From NCBI RefSeq assembly GCF_033441515.1, contig NZ_JAWQJT010000001.1:930001-994000 (forward strand): 64,000 nucleotides of DNA, read 5' to 3'. A model generated the notes under the pieces. The model was not told where the DNA came from and made no database searches. It saw only the letters and a program-made list of their open reading frames with translations. Every line of letters begins with the position of its first letter. The stretch's first letter is position 1. Origin of the DNA: Amycolatopsis solani. Its GTDB lineage: Bacteria > Actinomycetota > Actinomycetes > Mycobacteriales > Pseudonocardiaceae. Shown piece by piece: positions 23,242 through 32,393 of the stretch. The position numbers were made by a program, and so were the translations under genes.

Positions 23242-24720
23242 CTATTCGCCGATGACCGGCGGCGCGGTGCGCAGGTCGGTGCCGAAGACCTCGTCGGGGT
23301 CACCCTCGACCAGGTAGGTCGGGCGCGAGTGCTCGGTGTCTTCGTCACCCTCGCCCTTCTGGCCGCGGCCCATCCCGCCGCCACCCATCCCGCCACGGCC
23401 GGCGCCACTGCCCGCGCCGAGCCCGCCCATCCCGCGTCCGGCCGCGGCCTCGGCCGCCCCGATGCCACCGGGCCGGGCCGCCCCCGACGCGGCACCCGCG
23501 CCCGTGGCGTTGGCCCCGCCCGAGCCGCCGGGCCCGAAGCCGCCGGCACCCCGGCCGCCACCCCCGCCGACCTTGGAGTTGTAGGCCTCGTCCCCGCCGA
23601 AGTTCATCCCGCCGCCCATCGGCATCGGGCTCATCGGCATGCCCCCGAACTGCTGGTTCGGGTTCGGCGCCGACCCACCGGGGATCGACCCCGGCGTGAA
23701 GCTGGACGGCGTCGTCGTGCCGGCGGGGAGGAGCCCCGCGCCGGTGGTCGAGCCCGGCCCGGAGATCTGCGGCGTCCCGGTGGTGCCCGGGATGTTGCCG
23801 GTGGTGAAGTTGTTCGTGCCACCGCCCGGCATGTTCACCGAGTGCGACCCCGGCATATCCACCTTGGACGGCGTGTTGATGCCGTTCTTGTCCCCGGTCC
23901 CGTTGGGATCGTCACTGCCCCCACCGGTGCTGAAACTCGGCGGCGGCGCGAAGGCAGGCTGCTTCGACGCGGCCTCGTAGAGGTTCTTGTCGTAGGTCGC
24001 CATGACCCCGGCGGCCTGGTCGTGCGCCGCCTGGCTGTCCTTCTGCTTCTGGATGGACTTGTCGACGTTGTCGGCGAGGTTGAAGGGGTTCGAGGTCGCC
24101 CACGACCCGAACTCCTCCTTCCAGCTGAACGGAATCGGCGCCGGCATGGAGTTCTTGGCCGTCGACGCGGCCTGGCCCTGGTCGTAGATGGTCTCCGAGG
24201 CCAGTTTCGCGTTCTGCGAGTTGGCGTCGGACCACTTGCTCAGGCTGGTGAAGTACTGCTGAGCGTTCTCGGCCGCGGTGCCTTCCCAAGTGCCCTTGGA
24301 GGAGTTGACGGCGGTGTTCATCGACTGGGCGAACTTGTCGAAGACCTGGTGGACCTGGTGATAGGCGGTCGAAACCTCACCGACCTGGTCCACGTTGAGG
24401 TTGCTCTCCAAGAACGCCTGCAGCTGGGCGTGGTCACTGCCCTTGTAGTCGGCGTTCGGCGCTTGGAGTCCCTGGACGTACTCGACGTCACGACCCTTGG
24501 TGGCGTCCTCGACGTTCTTGTCGCCCATCTGCTGAGCTTGGTTCTTCGCCCGGGCCTGGGCCATCCACTGCTGGATCGGGCCGAACAGCCAGCTGCTGGG
24601 GTCGACGCCCTCTTCCGCCTTCTGCTGAAGGTAGGCGTCGCGCTCGGCAGGAGCCATGTCCTGCACTTCTTGCGGCGTCTTGTCCGCCGTCTTCGGCGGC
24701 GGTCCCTGTCGCGTGCTCAT
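23242..24720 (-). CDS. PPE/WXG-like type VII secretion-associated protein with Gly-rich tail
   Basis: A 492-residue protein. Residues about 95-235 are helical and carry a WXG-type turn (SSKGTWEGTAAENAQQYF), as in LXG/PPE-like type VII substrates. Then come a Pro-rich linker and a long Gly/Met-rich region, and a conserved-looking end with PTYLVEGDPDEVFG and APPVIGE. No signal peptide. It is followed by a DUF3558 lipoprotein and a small helical gene in one minus-strand group. Its partner and function are unknown. Confidence 0.72.
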   Translation of the reverse strand: MSTRQGPPPKTADKTPQEVQDMAPAERDAYLQQKAEEGVDPSSWLFGPIQQWMAQARAKNQAQQMGDKNVEDATKGRDVEYVQGLQAPNADYKGSDHAQLQAFLESNLNVDQVGEVSTAYHQVHQVFDKFAQSMNTAVNSSKGTWEGTAAENAQQYFTSLSKWSDANSQNAKLASETIYDQGQAASTAKNSMPAPIPFSWKEEFGSWATSNPFNLADNVDKSIQKQKDSQAAHDQAAGVMATYDKNLYEAASKQPAFAPPPSFSTGGGSDDPNGTGDKNGINTPSKVDMPGSHSVNMPGGGTNNFTTGNIPGTTGTPQISGPGSTTGAGLLPAGTTTPSSFTPGSIPGGSAPNPNQQFGGMPMSPMPMGGGMNFGGDEAYNSKVGGGGGRGAGGFGPGGSGGANATGAGAASGAARPGGIGAAEAAAGRGMGGLGAGSGAGRGGMGGGGMGRGQKGEGDEDTEHSRPTYLVEGDPDEVFGTDLRTAPPVIGE

Positions 24721-24731
24721 CTGAACTCCCC

Positions 24732-25304
24732 TTACGCCTTGGGCAGTCTCGGCTCGACGGCCTTGGTGGCCACTTCATTGGCCATCTGACAGGCCTTCTC
24801 GACGGTGTCCACGGCGGTCACGTTCACGTCGACCCGCGCTTTGTCCCCGACACCGAGCGCGACCGTGCACCCGAGGGGCGACTGGCTCGACGCCTGTTTC
24901 GCCTTGCGTCCGTTGACGTCCAGGTCCTTGATGCCGCCGCCGGTGTCGACGACCGAGTCGAGCGGGGCATTGTCGCGGATGGCGACGCCGATGATGGCGC
25001 CTTCCTCACTCGCGTCGGTGCGCTGCTTCTGGTAGGAGCAAACACGCGCTCCCCCGAGCTTCTTGTCCTCGGGTTCCTTGAAGGTGCCGTAGGCGGTCAC
25101 GTCGGCGGCGATCAGCAGCGTGCACGGCTCCAGCGACGTCGTATCGGCACCACCCGGGTTCGCCGAACTCGACTCCCCGGTGGACGGCTCGGACGTCGCC
25201 GAGCCGACCGGTGAGGGTGTCCCGTTCCGGGTGTCCGTGCACCCGGCCAGCAGCAGGGCACCCGCGGCGACGGGCAGGACGGCGCGTACGAGGAGTTTCA
25301 TCAT
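24732..25304 (-). CDS. DUF3558 family lipoprotein
   Basis: A 190-residue lipoprotein: hydrophobic signal then lipobox LLAGC at residues 18-22, a Ser/Thr/Pro linker and a DUF3558 domain (LEPCTLLIAADVTAYG, VCSYQK, ACQMANEVATKAVEPRLP). DUF3558 proteins are actinobacterial envelope proteins often next to EspG and WXG100 genes. It is spaced 11 bases from the PPE-like gene. Two adjacent ATGs (25304, 25301) could serve as start. Confidence 0.85.
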   Translation of the reverse strand: MMKLLVRAVLPVAAGALLLAGCTDTRNGTPSPVGSATSEPSTGESSSANPGGADTTSLEPCTLLIAADVTAYGTFKEPEDKKLGGARVCSYQKQRTDASEEGAIIGVAIRDNAPLDSVVDTGGGIKDLDVNGRKAKQASSQSPLGCTVALGVGDKARVDVNVTAVDTVEKACQMANEVATKAVEPRLPKA

Positions 25305-25307
25305 TCC

Positions 25308-25754
25308 CTAGGACTTGGGCTTCAAGCCGCCGAGCGCGGCGTTCTCGGATTCGTTGTAGAGGCCCGCGGCGCGCTGGAGCGCCTCGTTGGCCTGCCTGGC
25401 CACCTGCTTGAGCTGGTCGAGCACGACGCTCGCGGACCCCTCGGCCTGCGCCGCGCCCTTCTGGTCGTGCGCCGCGATGGTGTGGCCGTACGGGTGGTTG
25501 CCCAGCTGCGGTGACTGGTTGAGCACGTAGGTCGTTTCGCCCAGGCCGTCCAGGTCGTCGACCAGGGCGAGGAGCGCCGTCGTGAGCGGCTTGACGCCCT
25601 CGGGGGTGATCTTGAAACCACCGCTCTTGGCCGCATCGACCAGCTTCTGCGTCTCCGCCGTCACGCTCTGCACCGCGGCGCCCATGGCGCCCGACGAGAA
25701 CGGGTTGACGATGTCCGCGAAGGAGCCGCCGCCTCCGCCGTCAGCTATCTGCAT
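25308..25754 (-). CDS. Small helical type VII secretion-associated protein
   Basis: A 148-residue soluble protein with a Gly-rich start (MQIADGGGGGSFADIVNPF) and a helical remainder (VTAETQKLVDAAKSGGFKIT, LDQLKQVARQANEALQRAAG). Size and helices resemble the WXG100/EspA-like proteins found with DUF3558 lipoproteins, but I see no clear WXG motif. It is three bases upstream of the lipoprotein gene and so in one operon with it. Confidence 0.65.
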   Translation of the reverse strand: MQIADGGGGGSFADIVNPFSSGAMGAAVQSVTAETQKLVDAAKSGGFKITPEGVKPLTTALLALVDDLDGLGETTYVLNQSPQLGNHPYGHTIAAHDQKGAAQAEGSASVVLDQLKQVARQANEALQRAAGLYNESENAALGGLKPKS

Positions 25755-25883
25755 CGCAGTCCACCCCGAATTCGCTTCGCCCGTGCGTGTGCACCCGGGA
25801 GTCTACTAGCCGGGCACCCAGCGCAACCGCGCTTCACCGATCTTCACTTCGGACGCACAGGGCGTGCAGGCGGTTCCCGGAGC

Positions 25884-26648
25884 TCAGAACTGCCCTTCGA
25901 GCTGCGCGTACAGCTGCTGGGCCAGGCGCGCGTTGTCGGCCGGGGCGTAGGTGAGCCAGCGCTGGCCGTCCGCGGCCGTCCGCGACGACATCAGCCAGCG
26001 GCCCGCCGGGGTGTCGAACCAGGCCAACGGCGGGTACGTGCCGCCGCGGGTCTGGGCCGTGAACTGGCCCACCCGCTTCTTCGGTTCCTGGAAGACGCGC
26101 TCGATCATGCGGACCTGGGGGCCGCCGCCACCGTCGGGCGAACGCGGGGCGCTGACGCCGGCGAACGGGTCGTACGCCTCGTCGCGGCGCTGGGTTCGGG
26201 GCTGCTGGACCGGCCTCGAGATCGTGACCGACTGGCCGGGGGCGGCCGGGGTCAGGGGCAGCAGGTCGACGATCGCCGGGACGATGCCGGTCGGGCGGAC
26301 CTCCTCGAAGACGATGAGGTTCTCCTCCTGGCGGCCGAGCACCGCGAACTGGCCGTCGGAGGCGACACGGGCGAACAGCTGGCGGTCGCCCAGCTCGGCG
26401 GCCGCGGAGATGGTGACGCTGCCCCGGACGAACGTCGTCAGCGCCAGCTCGGCGTCCGCGTCGAGGCGGCCGCGGCTCCACAGCCCGCGGCCGCTCAGGT
26501 CGCGGACGACGGCGTCGCGGATCATCGCGCGCTGCTCGACCGTCGTGCCGACGTGCGGCACCTCGAACGGCGTCGGCGCGCGGCCCAGCCCGAGCTGTTC
26601 GAACAGGATGTCCACCGCTGCCAGCGACAGCGAGAACGAGTGAGGCAT
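25884..26648 (-). CDS. EspG family ESX chaperone-like protein
   Basis: A 254-residue protein beginning MPHSFSLSLAAVDILFEQLG with the EspG fold pattern (WSRGRLDADAELALTTFVRG, AAAELGDRQLFARVASDGQF, VFQEPKKRVGQFTAQTR, LAWFDTPAGRWLMSS). EspG proteins bind PE/PPE-type substrates and take them to the type VII secretion machine. ATG 26648 is chosen over longer readings. The core ESX genes (EccB-EccE, MycP) are not in the window, so this is a satellite group. Confidence 0.85.
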   Translation of the reverse strand: MPHSFSLSLAAVDILFEQLGLGRAPTPFEVPHVGTTVEQRAMIRDAVVRDLSGRGLWSRGRLDADAELALTTFVRGSVTISAAAELGDRQLFARVASDGQFAVLGRQEENLIVFEEVRPTGIVPAIVDLLPLTPAAPGQSVTISRPVQQPRTQRRDEAYDPFAGVSAPRSPDGGGGPQVRMIERVFQEPKKRVGQFTAQTRGGTYPPLAWFDTPAGRWLMSSRTAADGQRWLTYAPADNARLAQQLYAQLEGQF

Positions 26649-26753
26649 CGCGTTTCCCCCCGCGGGTTCTTCCGGACTTGGGCAAAACGGTAGTCCATCC
26701 GCTCTCGGCGAACCCGCTTGCCCGGAGAAGATCGCCGCTGGTCCGATGGACGC

Positions 26754-26999
26754 ATGGCCGACCCGAAACCCGCACTCGTGCTGCACCTCGCCACCGGCGG
26801 GGAACCGCTGCTGTTCGCGCTGACGACCGAAGAATCCGGCAAGCTGGCGGGCAAGCTCGCCCAGCTCGTGAAGACCGGCGCCGTCGAAACGGTGACCACC
26901 AAGGACCACTCGGAGGTCGCGATCAACTTCGCCCACGTGGCCGCCGCGTACGTCGACGACCTCACCCGGAAGAGCACGGTGTTCGGCATGCACGGCTGA
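26754..26999 (+). CDS. Small conserved hypothetical protein
   Basis: An 81-residue soluble protein (MADPKPALVLHLATGGEPLL, then LTTEESGKLAGKLAQLVKTG and VAINFAHVAAAYVDDLTRKS). It has no membrane segment and I do not recognise a family. The compact size and alternating pattern suggest an alpha/beta mini-domain. A TCCGAT -10-like hexamer ends six bases before the ATG. A strong terminator follows. Confidence 0.6.
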   Translation: MADPKPALVLHLATGGEPLLFALTTEESGKLAGKLAQLVKTGAVETVTTKDHSEVAINFAHVAAAYVDDLTRKSTVFGMHG

Positions 27000-27005
27000 C
27001 GCGGC

Positions 27006-27040
27006 GAAGGCCGCCTCACGACGAGCGTGAGACGGCCTTC
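27006..27040. terminator. Bidirectional terminator hairpin
   Basis: GAAGGCCG (27006-27013) and CTCACG pair with CGTGAG and CGGCCTTC (27033-27040) with one mismatch and a five-base loop, centred between the convergent stops at 26999 and 27052. Confidence 0.8.
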
Positions 27041-27051
27041 GGGCGAAAAGC

Positions 27052-28971
27052 TCAGAGCTTGTACAGACGCTTCCAGTTCTCGCGCGAGGTCAGCTCGGGC
27101 ATGGCGCGCTTGTACTGCTCCTGCACCGCCGCGCCTTCCTTGCGCAGGCGCTGGACGACCTTCGCGCCGCGCTTGGCCAGGTCGAACATCTTGACCTTGT
27201 CGTAGGAGCGGACGCGGACGCCTTCCTGGTTCGCGTCCGTCACGACCGCCGTGTCGAACAGGGCGATGTGCCACCAGTTCGCCTCGTCGATCGGCACCGC
27301 GCCGAGGCCGAAGCGGCTGCGGCCGAGCACCCGGTCGAGCACGCGCTTGATCAGCACCAGGCGCTGCATGCTGGGCCGCGGCGCGCTGTTGATGATGCCG
27401 ATGTCGTTGGACGCGATGCCCGGGACGTCGGTCGCCTTGTGGCGCTTGGTCTCCGGGTACTGGTCGCGGATCCGGCGGATCTCCTTCATCGCCTCGACGC
27501 CGCCGTCACGCAGGACCTCCGGACCCTCGAGGAAGTCCTCGACGGCCTTGATCAGCGTCGCCGACAGGCCGTACTGCATGCCGAGCAGGTAGCGCACCAG
27601 CTGCGCGAGCAGCACCCGCGAGAGCAGGTTCAGGTTGAACGGCGAGTGCAGCGCGGCGGTGATGATCGAGTTGCGCAGGTTGAAGTACCGGTGCCACTCG
27701 TCCCAGTCCTTCATGTGGAAGTCCGCGTGCCACACGCCCGCGCCCGGCAGCGTCACGGTCGGGAAGCCGTGCGCGCGGGCCCGGTAGGAGTACTCGGCGT
27801 CGTCCCACTGGAAGAAGAACGGCAGCGGGTACCCGGTCGCCTGGACGACCTCGTAGGGGATCAGGCACGACCACCAGCCGTTGTAGCCGGCGTCGAGGCG
27901 GCGCTCCTGGCGGTTCGGCTTCAGCGTCTCCTCGTCGACGCCGAGCAGGTCCGCCGTCGACAGCGAGTGCTCGACCGGCTGGCCGGGCTCGAGGGTGTTG
28001 AGCCGGGCGTACTCAGCGCCGACGTGCAGCTGGTTCGGGTGGAACAGGTTCAGCATCTGGCCGCCGACGATGATCGGGTTGGCGGCGCGGTTCGAGAACG
28101 CCGTCATCCGGATCACCAGGTCCGGCTCGAGCAGCACGTCGTCGTCCATGAACAGGACGTTCGCGTGCTCGGTCGCGGTGTGCCCGGCGACCTCGAAGAG
28201 GCCGCGGGTGAAGCCGCCGGCGCCGCCGAGGTTCGGCTGCTTGATGTAGTGCAGCTTGTCGGCGAGGTCCTTCGCGACCTGCTCGAAGCCGTCGCGGGAC
28301 TCGACGAGGTCGGTGCCCTGGTCGGCGACGTAGATCGCGTCCAGGGTCTCCAGCGAGGAGACGTCCGCGGCGAGGGCCTGGAGGTTCTTCAGGCAGTCGT
28401 CGGCGCGGTTCATCGTGCAGATGGTCACGGCGGTCGGGCGGATCTTCTCCGGCGCCTCGACCGTCCAGCGGACCTGCTCGACGCGCAGCGTCTGGCCGCC
28501 CTCGGTCTCGAGGTCGAGCCAGAGCGCGCCGCCGTCGTAGAACTTGTCCAGCTTGCCGGTCAGCGTCACCTTCAGCTGCTTGGCGTCGGCGACCTGCTCG
28601 GCCTCGATCACCCGCGGCTCGCCCTCGACGTCGGACGCGCCCATGGACAGCAGGCCGGTCCCGGTCACAACGGCCTCGACCGAGACCTCGGACACGGTCG
28701 TCCAGCGCTGCCAGTAGCTGGCCGGGAACCGGCCGAAGTACGTGTTGCCCGACACCTTGGAGGCGGGCTCGAGGGAGATGGCCGCACGTTCCCGCACGGC
28801 CGAGCCCCATTCGAGCTCGGCGTACAGGTCCTTGCTGACGATCGGCGCCGGGCCGGCGTAGAGCCCGCGCTGCGCCGTCAGGCGACCCTGCGGAGTGTGC
28901 TCGGTGAACCGCGTCTCGGCGGCCGCGCCGGCTTGGGTGCTCGGCGCCGGGGTTGCTGTTTTACCGGGCAT
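27052..28971 (-). CDS. glfT2: Galactofuranosyltransferase GlfT2
   Basis: A 639-residue processive GT2 enzyme, the same length as the mycobacterial protein (about 637). An N-terminal beta-sandwich (residues 1-170) precedes the GT-A domain with AVTICTMNRADDCLKNLQAL, NLGGAGGFTRGLFE, the catalytic/metal motif VLFMDDDV, the WDDAEYSYRA acceptor motif and late His in GVWHADFH. It builds the alternating beta-1,5/1,6 galactan chain. ATG 28971 (MPGKTATPAPST) starts eight bases after the gtrA stop, so the two form an operon. Confidence 0.95.
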   Translation of the reverse strand: MPGKTATPAPSTQAGAAAETRFTEHTPQGRLTAQRGLYAGPAPIVSKDLYAELEWGSAVRERAAISLEPASKVSGNTYFGRFPASYWQRWTTVSEVSVEAVVTGTGLLSMGASDVEGEPRVIEAEQVADAKQLKVTLTGKLDKFYDGGALWLDLETEGGQTLRVEQVRWTVEAPEKIRPTAVTICTMNRADDCLKNLQALAADVSSLETLDAIYVADQGTDLVESRDGFEQVAKDLADKLHYIKQPNLGGAGGFTRGLFEVAGHTATEHANVLFMDDDVLLEPDLVIRMTAFSNRAANPIIVGGQMLNLFHPNQLHVGAEYARLNTLEPGQPVEHSLSTADLLGVDEETLKPNRQERRLDAGYNGWWSCLIPYEVVQATGYPLPFFFQWDDAEYSYRARAHGFPTVTLPGAGVWHADFHMKDWDEWHRYFNLRNSIITAALHSPFNLNLLSRVLLAQLVRYLLGMQYGLSATLIKAVEDFLEGPEVLRDGGVEAMKEIRRIRDQYPETKRHKATDVPGIASNDIGIINSAPRPSMQRLVLIKRVLDRVLGRSRFGLGAVPIDEANWWHIALFDTAVVTDANQEGVRVRSYDKVKMFDLAKRGAKVVQRLRKEGAAVQEQYKRAMPELTSRENWKRLYKL

Positions 28972-28979
28972 TGATGTCC

Positions 28980-29450
28980 TCAGTTCTCCTTGGTCGACGG
29001 CTCGCGGAACACGACCCACTTGAGCATCACGAAGTTGATCACCGTGGCGGTGGCCTGCGACACGGCCCAGCACAGTGTGTGCTGCCACGCCGATTCCGGC
29101 AGAACCTGCAGCATCAGCTGGTTCACCCCGACCGCGACGAAGAACGTGACGGTGTAGAGCAGGACGAACGAGCCGACCTGCGCCTTGCCGTCGCGGCGGC
29201 CGCCGGAGAAGGTGAACTTCCGGTTCAGGAAGAACGCCGTGGTGGTACCCACGATGAAACTGATAGCGCGGGCGACGTCGACCCACGGTGAAGTGGCCAT
29301 CCCGGCCACCTGGGTCAGCAGCGTGTACGTGCCCAGGTCGACCAGGGCGCAGAAGCCGCCGATCAGGGCGAAGCGAATCAGCTGCCCGAGCAGTCCGATG
29401 TTGGACGGCTGAGCAGCTGCGATGTCGGCTTGCGGATCGGTCGCCACCAC
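28980..29450 (-). CDS. GtrA family membrane protein
   Basis: A 156-residue protein with four membrane helices and the GtrA pattern (QLIRFALIGGFCALVDLGTY, FIVGTTTAFFLNRKFTF, ATATVINFVMLKWVVF). Its mycobacterial counterpart Rv3789 lies next to dprE1 and has been linked to arabinan synthesis, either as a decaprenylphosphoryl-arabinose carrier or as an anchor. The same divergent position against dprE1 is kept here. The start is GTG 29450 with a GAGG ribosome binding site. Confidence 0.88.
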   Translation of the reverse strand: MVATDPQADIAAAQPSNIGLLGQLIRFALIGGFCALVDLGTYTLLTQVAGMATSPWVDVARAISFIVGTTTAFFLNRKFTFSGGRRDGKAQVGSFVLLYTVTFFVAVGVNQLMLQVLPESAWQHTLCWAVSQATATVINFVMLKWVVFREPSTKEN

Positions 29451-29563
29451 TGCATTACCTCGTTGCCTGAGTCATGGTCACCCGCGCGGGCGCTTGTGCC
29501 TTGATGCGCAAAGTGTAGAAGCGAGCACTTCAGGGTCACGTTCCGGGCGTGTTTCGGCGTGGC

Positions 29564-29569
29564 TACCCT
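29564..29569 (+). promoter_or_regulatory. Leaderless -10 element of dprE1
   Basis: TACCCT ends six bases before GTG 29576, which decides this start over an in-frame upstream codon at 29549. Confidence 0.6.
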
Positions 29570-29575
29570 GGTCGG

Positions 29576-30949
29576 GTGACCCACTCCCCCGAGACACAGC
29601 GTCGCACGCTCACCGGCTGGGGACGCACCGCTCCGACCGTCGCCGACGTCCTGACCACGCCGGATGTCGAGACCATCGCCAAGGCCGTGCGCCAGGCCGG
29701 CGAGCGCGGCGTCATCGCGCGTGGCCTCGGCCGGTCCTACGGCGACCCGGCGCAGAACGCGGGCGGCCTGGTCGTCGACATGACCGCGCTCGACCGGATC
29801 CACTCGATCGACCCGGACTCGGGCCTCGTGGACCTCGACGCCGGCGTCAGCCTCGACAAGCTGATGCGCGAGGCGCTGCCGCACGGCCTGTGGGTCCCCG
29901 TGCTCCCGGGCACCCGCCAGGTGACGATCGGCGGCGCGATCGCCAACGACATCCACGGCAAGAACCACCACAGCGCGGGCAGCTTCGGCAACCACGTCGT
30001 GTCGATGGACCTGCTGACCGCGGACGGCCAGGTGCGCACGCTCACCCCGGAGGGCCCCGACTCGGAGCTGTTCTGGGCGACCGTCGCCGGCATCGGCCTG
30101 ACCGGCATCATCGTGCGCGCCACGATCCGGATGAAGAAGACCGAGACGGCCTACTTCATCGTCGACGCCGACCGCACGGCGAGCCTGGACGAGACGCTCG
30201 GCCTGTTCACCGACGGCTCGGACCTCACCTACGACTACTCGATGTCGGTGCCCGACCTGATCTCGTCGGACCACCGCCTCGGCCGGGCGACGTTCTCGCG
30301 CGGCTCGCTGGCGAAGCTCGACCAGCTGCCGCCGAAGCTGCGGGCCGAGCCGCTGAAGTTCGACGCGCCGCAGCTGGCGACCCTGCCGGACGTCTTCCCG
30401 AACGGCCTGGGCAACAAGCTCACGTTCGGGCTGATCAACGAGCTGTGGCAGAAGACCGTGCCCAAGAAGGGCGCGCGCGGCAAGATCCAGAACCTGACGC
30501 AGTTCTACCACCCGCTGGACATGCTGAGCGAGTGGAACCGCGCCTACGGCTCCAAGGGCTTCCTGCAGTACCAGTTCTCGGTGCCGTTCGGCGCGGAGGA
30601 CCAGCTCAAGGCCCTCTGCCGGCGGATCGCGACGTCGGGCCACTACTCGTTCCTCAACGTGTTCAAGCGCATGGGCGACGCCAACCCGGCGCCCCTGTCG
30701 TGGCCGTCGCCGGGCTGGATGCTCAGCGTCGACTTCCCGATCAAGCGCGGCCTGAGCGCGTTCTGCCTGGAGCTGGACGACGCCGTGCTCGCGGCGGGTG
30801 GCCGGCTGTACACCGCGAAGGACTCCCGGACGTCCGCGGAGACGTTCGCGAAGATGTACCCGCGGCTCGAAGAATGGCGCAAGATCCGCGCTTCCGTTGA
30901 CCCCGAAGGCGTTTTCGCCTCTGACATGAGCCGGAGGCTCGAACTGTGA
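29576..30949 (+). CDS. dprE1: Decaprenylphosphoryl-ribose oxidase DprE1
   Basis: A 457-residue FAD oxidoreductase. The FAD domain shows [17 protein letters not shown] and [16 protein letters not shown]; the end [20 protein letters not shown] is near-identical to the mycobacterial enzyme. With DprE2 it epimerises decaprenylphosphoryl-ribose to the arabinose donor. The residue matching mycobacterial Cys387, the covalent target of benzothiazinones, is Ser384 here ([11 protein letters not shown]). The gene overlaps dprE2 by ATGA-type 4 bases. Confidence 0.95.
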   Translation: MTHSPETQRRTLTGWGRTAPTVADVLTTPDVETIAKAVRQAGERGVIARGLGRSYGDPAQNAGGLVVDMTALDRIHSIDPDSGLVDLDAGVSLDKLMREALPHGLWVPVLPGTRQVTIGGAIANDIHGKNHHSAGSFGNHVVSMDLLTADGQVRTLTPEGPDSELFWATVAGIGLTGIIVRATIRMKKTETAYFIVDADRTASLDETLGLFTDGSDLTYDYSMSVPDLISSDHRLGRATFSRGSLAKLDQLPPKLRAEPLKFDAPQLATLPDVFPNGLGNKLTFGLINELWQKTVPKKGARGKIQNLTQFYHPLDMLSEWNRAYGSKGFLQYQFSVPFGAEDQLKALCRRIATSGHYSFLNVFKRMGDANPAPLSWPSPGWMLSVDFPIKRGLSAFCLELDDAVLAAGGRLYTAKDSRTSAETFAKMYPRLEEWRKIRASVDPEGVFASDMSRRLEL

Positions 30950-31701
30950 TCGACGCGGTGGGCAACCCCCAATCCCTGCTCCTGCTCGGCGGCACCTCCG
31001 ACATCGCGCTGGCGATCGCCGAGAAGTACCTGGCCGAGAAGCCCCTGCGGGTCGTGCTGGCCGCGCGCCCGTCGCCCCGGCTGGACGCGGCCGCGCAGCG
31101 CCTGAAGGACCGCGGCGCCGAGGTGTCCACTGTGGACTTCGACGCGAAGGACACGGCGTCGCACCCGGGCGTGCTGGACAAGGCGTTCCACGGCGGCGAC
31201 ATCGACGTCGCGGTCGTGGCGTTCGGCCTGCTCGGCGACCCGGAAGAGGTCTGGCAGGACCACGCGAAGGCTGTCGAGCTGGCGACCGTGAACTACACGG
31301 CCGCGGTGTCGGTCGGCGTCGCGCTGTCGGAGAAGCTCAAGGCGCAGGGCCACGGCAAGGTGATCGCGCTGTCGTCGGTGGCCGGCGAGCGCGTCCGGCG
31401 GTCCAACTTCGTCTACGGGTCCACGAAGGCCGGTTTCGACGGGTTCTACCTGGGTCTGGGCGAGGCGCTGGCGCCGTCCGGCGTGCAGGTGACGGTCGTC
31501 CGGCCCGGGCACGTCAAGACGAAGATGACCGAGGGCCTCAAGGACGCCCCGCTGGCGCAGACGGCCGAGCAGGTGGCGGAGACCGCCGTCGCGGCCGCGC
31601 GGGCGGGCAAGGACCTCGTGTGGGCGCCGGCGCAGTTCCGCCTGGTGATGTCGGCCCTGCGGCACGTGCCGCGGCCGATCTTCCGCAAGCTCCCGATCTA
31701 G
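30946..31701 (+). CDS. dprE2: Decaprenylphosphoryl-keto-ribose reductase DprE2
   Basis: A 251-residue [23 protein letters not shown] for NAD binding, [20 protein letters not shown] with the Ser-Tyr-Lys triad and [15 protein letters not shown]. It reduces the keto intermediate from DprE1 to decaprenylphosphoryl-arabinose. Translationally coupled to dprE1. In mycobacteria aftA and the emb genes follow; here they do not. Confidence 0.93.
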   Translation: MIDAVGNPQSLLLLGGTSDIALAIAEKYLAEKPLRVVLAARPSPRLDAAAQRLKDRGAEVSTVDFDAKDTASHPGVLDKAFHGGDIDVAVVAFGLLGDPEEVWQDHAKAVELATVNYTAAVSVGVALSEKLKAQGHGKVIALSSVAGERVRRSNFVYGSTKAGFDGFYLGLGEALAPSGVQVTVVRPGHVKTKMTEGLKDAPLAQTAEQVAETAVAAARAGKDLVWAPAQFRLVMSALRHVPRPIFRKLPI

Positions 31702-31790
31702 GACCTGCACCCTGGGGTTGAGCCGAAGCTCCAGCCAAGCCCGGTCCCCACGCCGATGTGGTCGTCAGCCAGCCGAAACAGACTGTCACC

Positions 31791-32393
31791 ATGACGACTA
31801 CGACGAGCGAACGCGCCGGGCTCACGATGCTGCTCCGCGACATCGCTCTCCCGATGGCCCTGTACTACGTCCTGCGCGCCCTCGACGTCGACGCGTTGTG
31901 GGCCCTGCTGGCCGGCGCCGTGGTGCCGGTGCTGCGGACCGGGTACGTCCTGGCGCGGCACCGGCGGATCGACCCGGTCAGCGCGTTCGTGCTGGCCGTG
32001 CTGCTGGTCAACAGCGCGGTGGCGGTGTTTTCCGGCGATCCGCGGCTGCTGCTCGTCCGCGGCGCCTGGCTCACGCTGCCGCTGGGCTTGGTGCTGCTGG
32101 GGAGCCTGCTCGCCGGGCAGCGGCCGCTGCTCTTCCGGGCGGTCTGCGCCCTCCAGCCGGCCCGTGCCGATGACCTCGAGCGGCTTTGGGGCGTCTCCGC
32201 GCCGTTCCGGCAGCGGTGGCGTTCGGCGACGCTGTGGTGGGGCGCCGGGTGCGTCCTGCTGGCCGGCACCGTTTTCGTGATGGCGTTCACGCTGCCCGTG
32301 GACGTCGTGCCGGTCCTCGAGTCCGCGCTGACCGTCTTGTGCGTCGTCGGCGGTGTGAAGTTCACGCGGCGCCGGATGTTCGCCTGGCGCTGA
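31791..32393 (+). CDS. VC0807-like polytopic membrane protein
   Basis: A 200-residue membrane protein with about five hydrophobic segments (LLRDIALPMALYYVLRALDV, VSAFVLAVLLVNSAVAVF, GAWLTLPLGLVLLGSLL, two more at the end). The pattern, with a central RGAWLT and LWGVSAPFRQRWR loop, resembles the VC0807/intracellular-septation-A type proteins. ATG 31791 (MTTTTSERAG) is preferred to an upstream GTG. It is convergent with the GT-C gene; the two stop codons are adjacent. Confidence 0.65.
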   Translation: MTTTTSERAGLTMLLRDIALPMALYYVLRALDVDALWALLAGAVVPVLRTGYVLARHRRIDPVSAFVLAVLLVNSAVAVFSGDPRLLLVRGAWLTLPLGLVLLGSLLAGQRPLLFRAVCALQPARADDLERLWGVSAPFRQRWRSATLWWGAGCVLLAGTVFVMAFTLPVDVVPVLESALTVLCVVGGVKFTRRRMFAWR

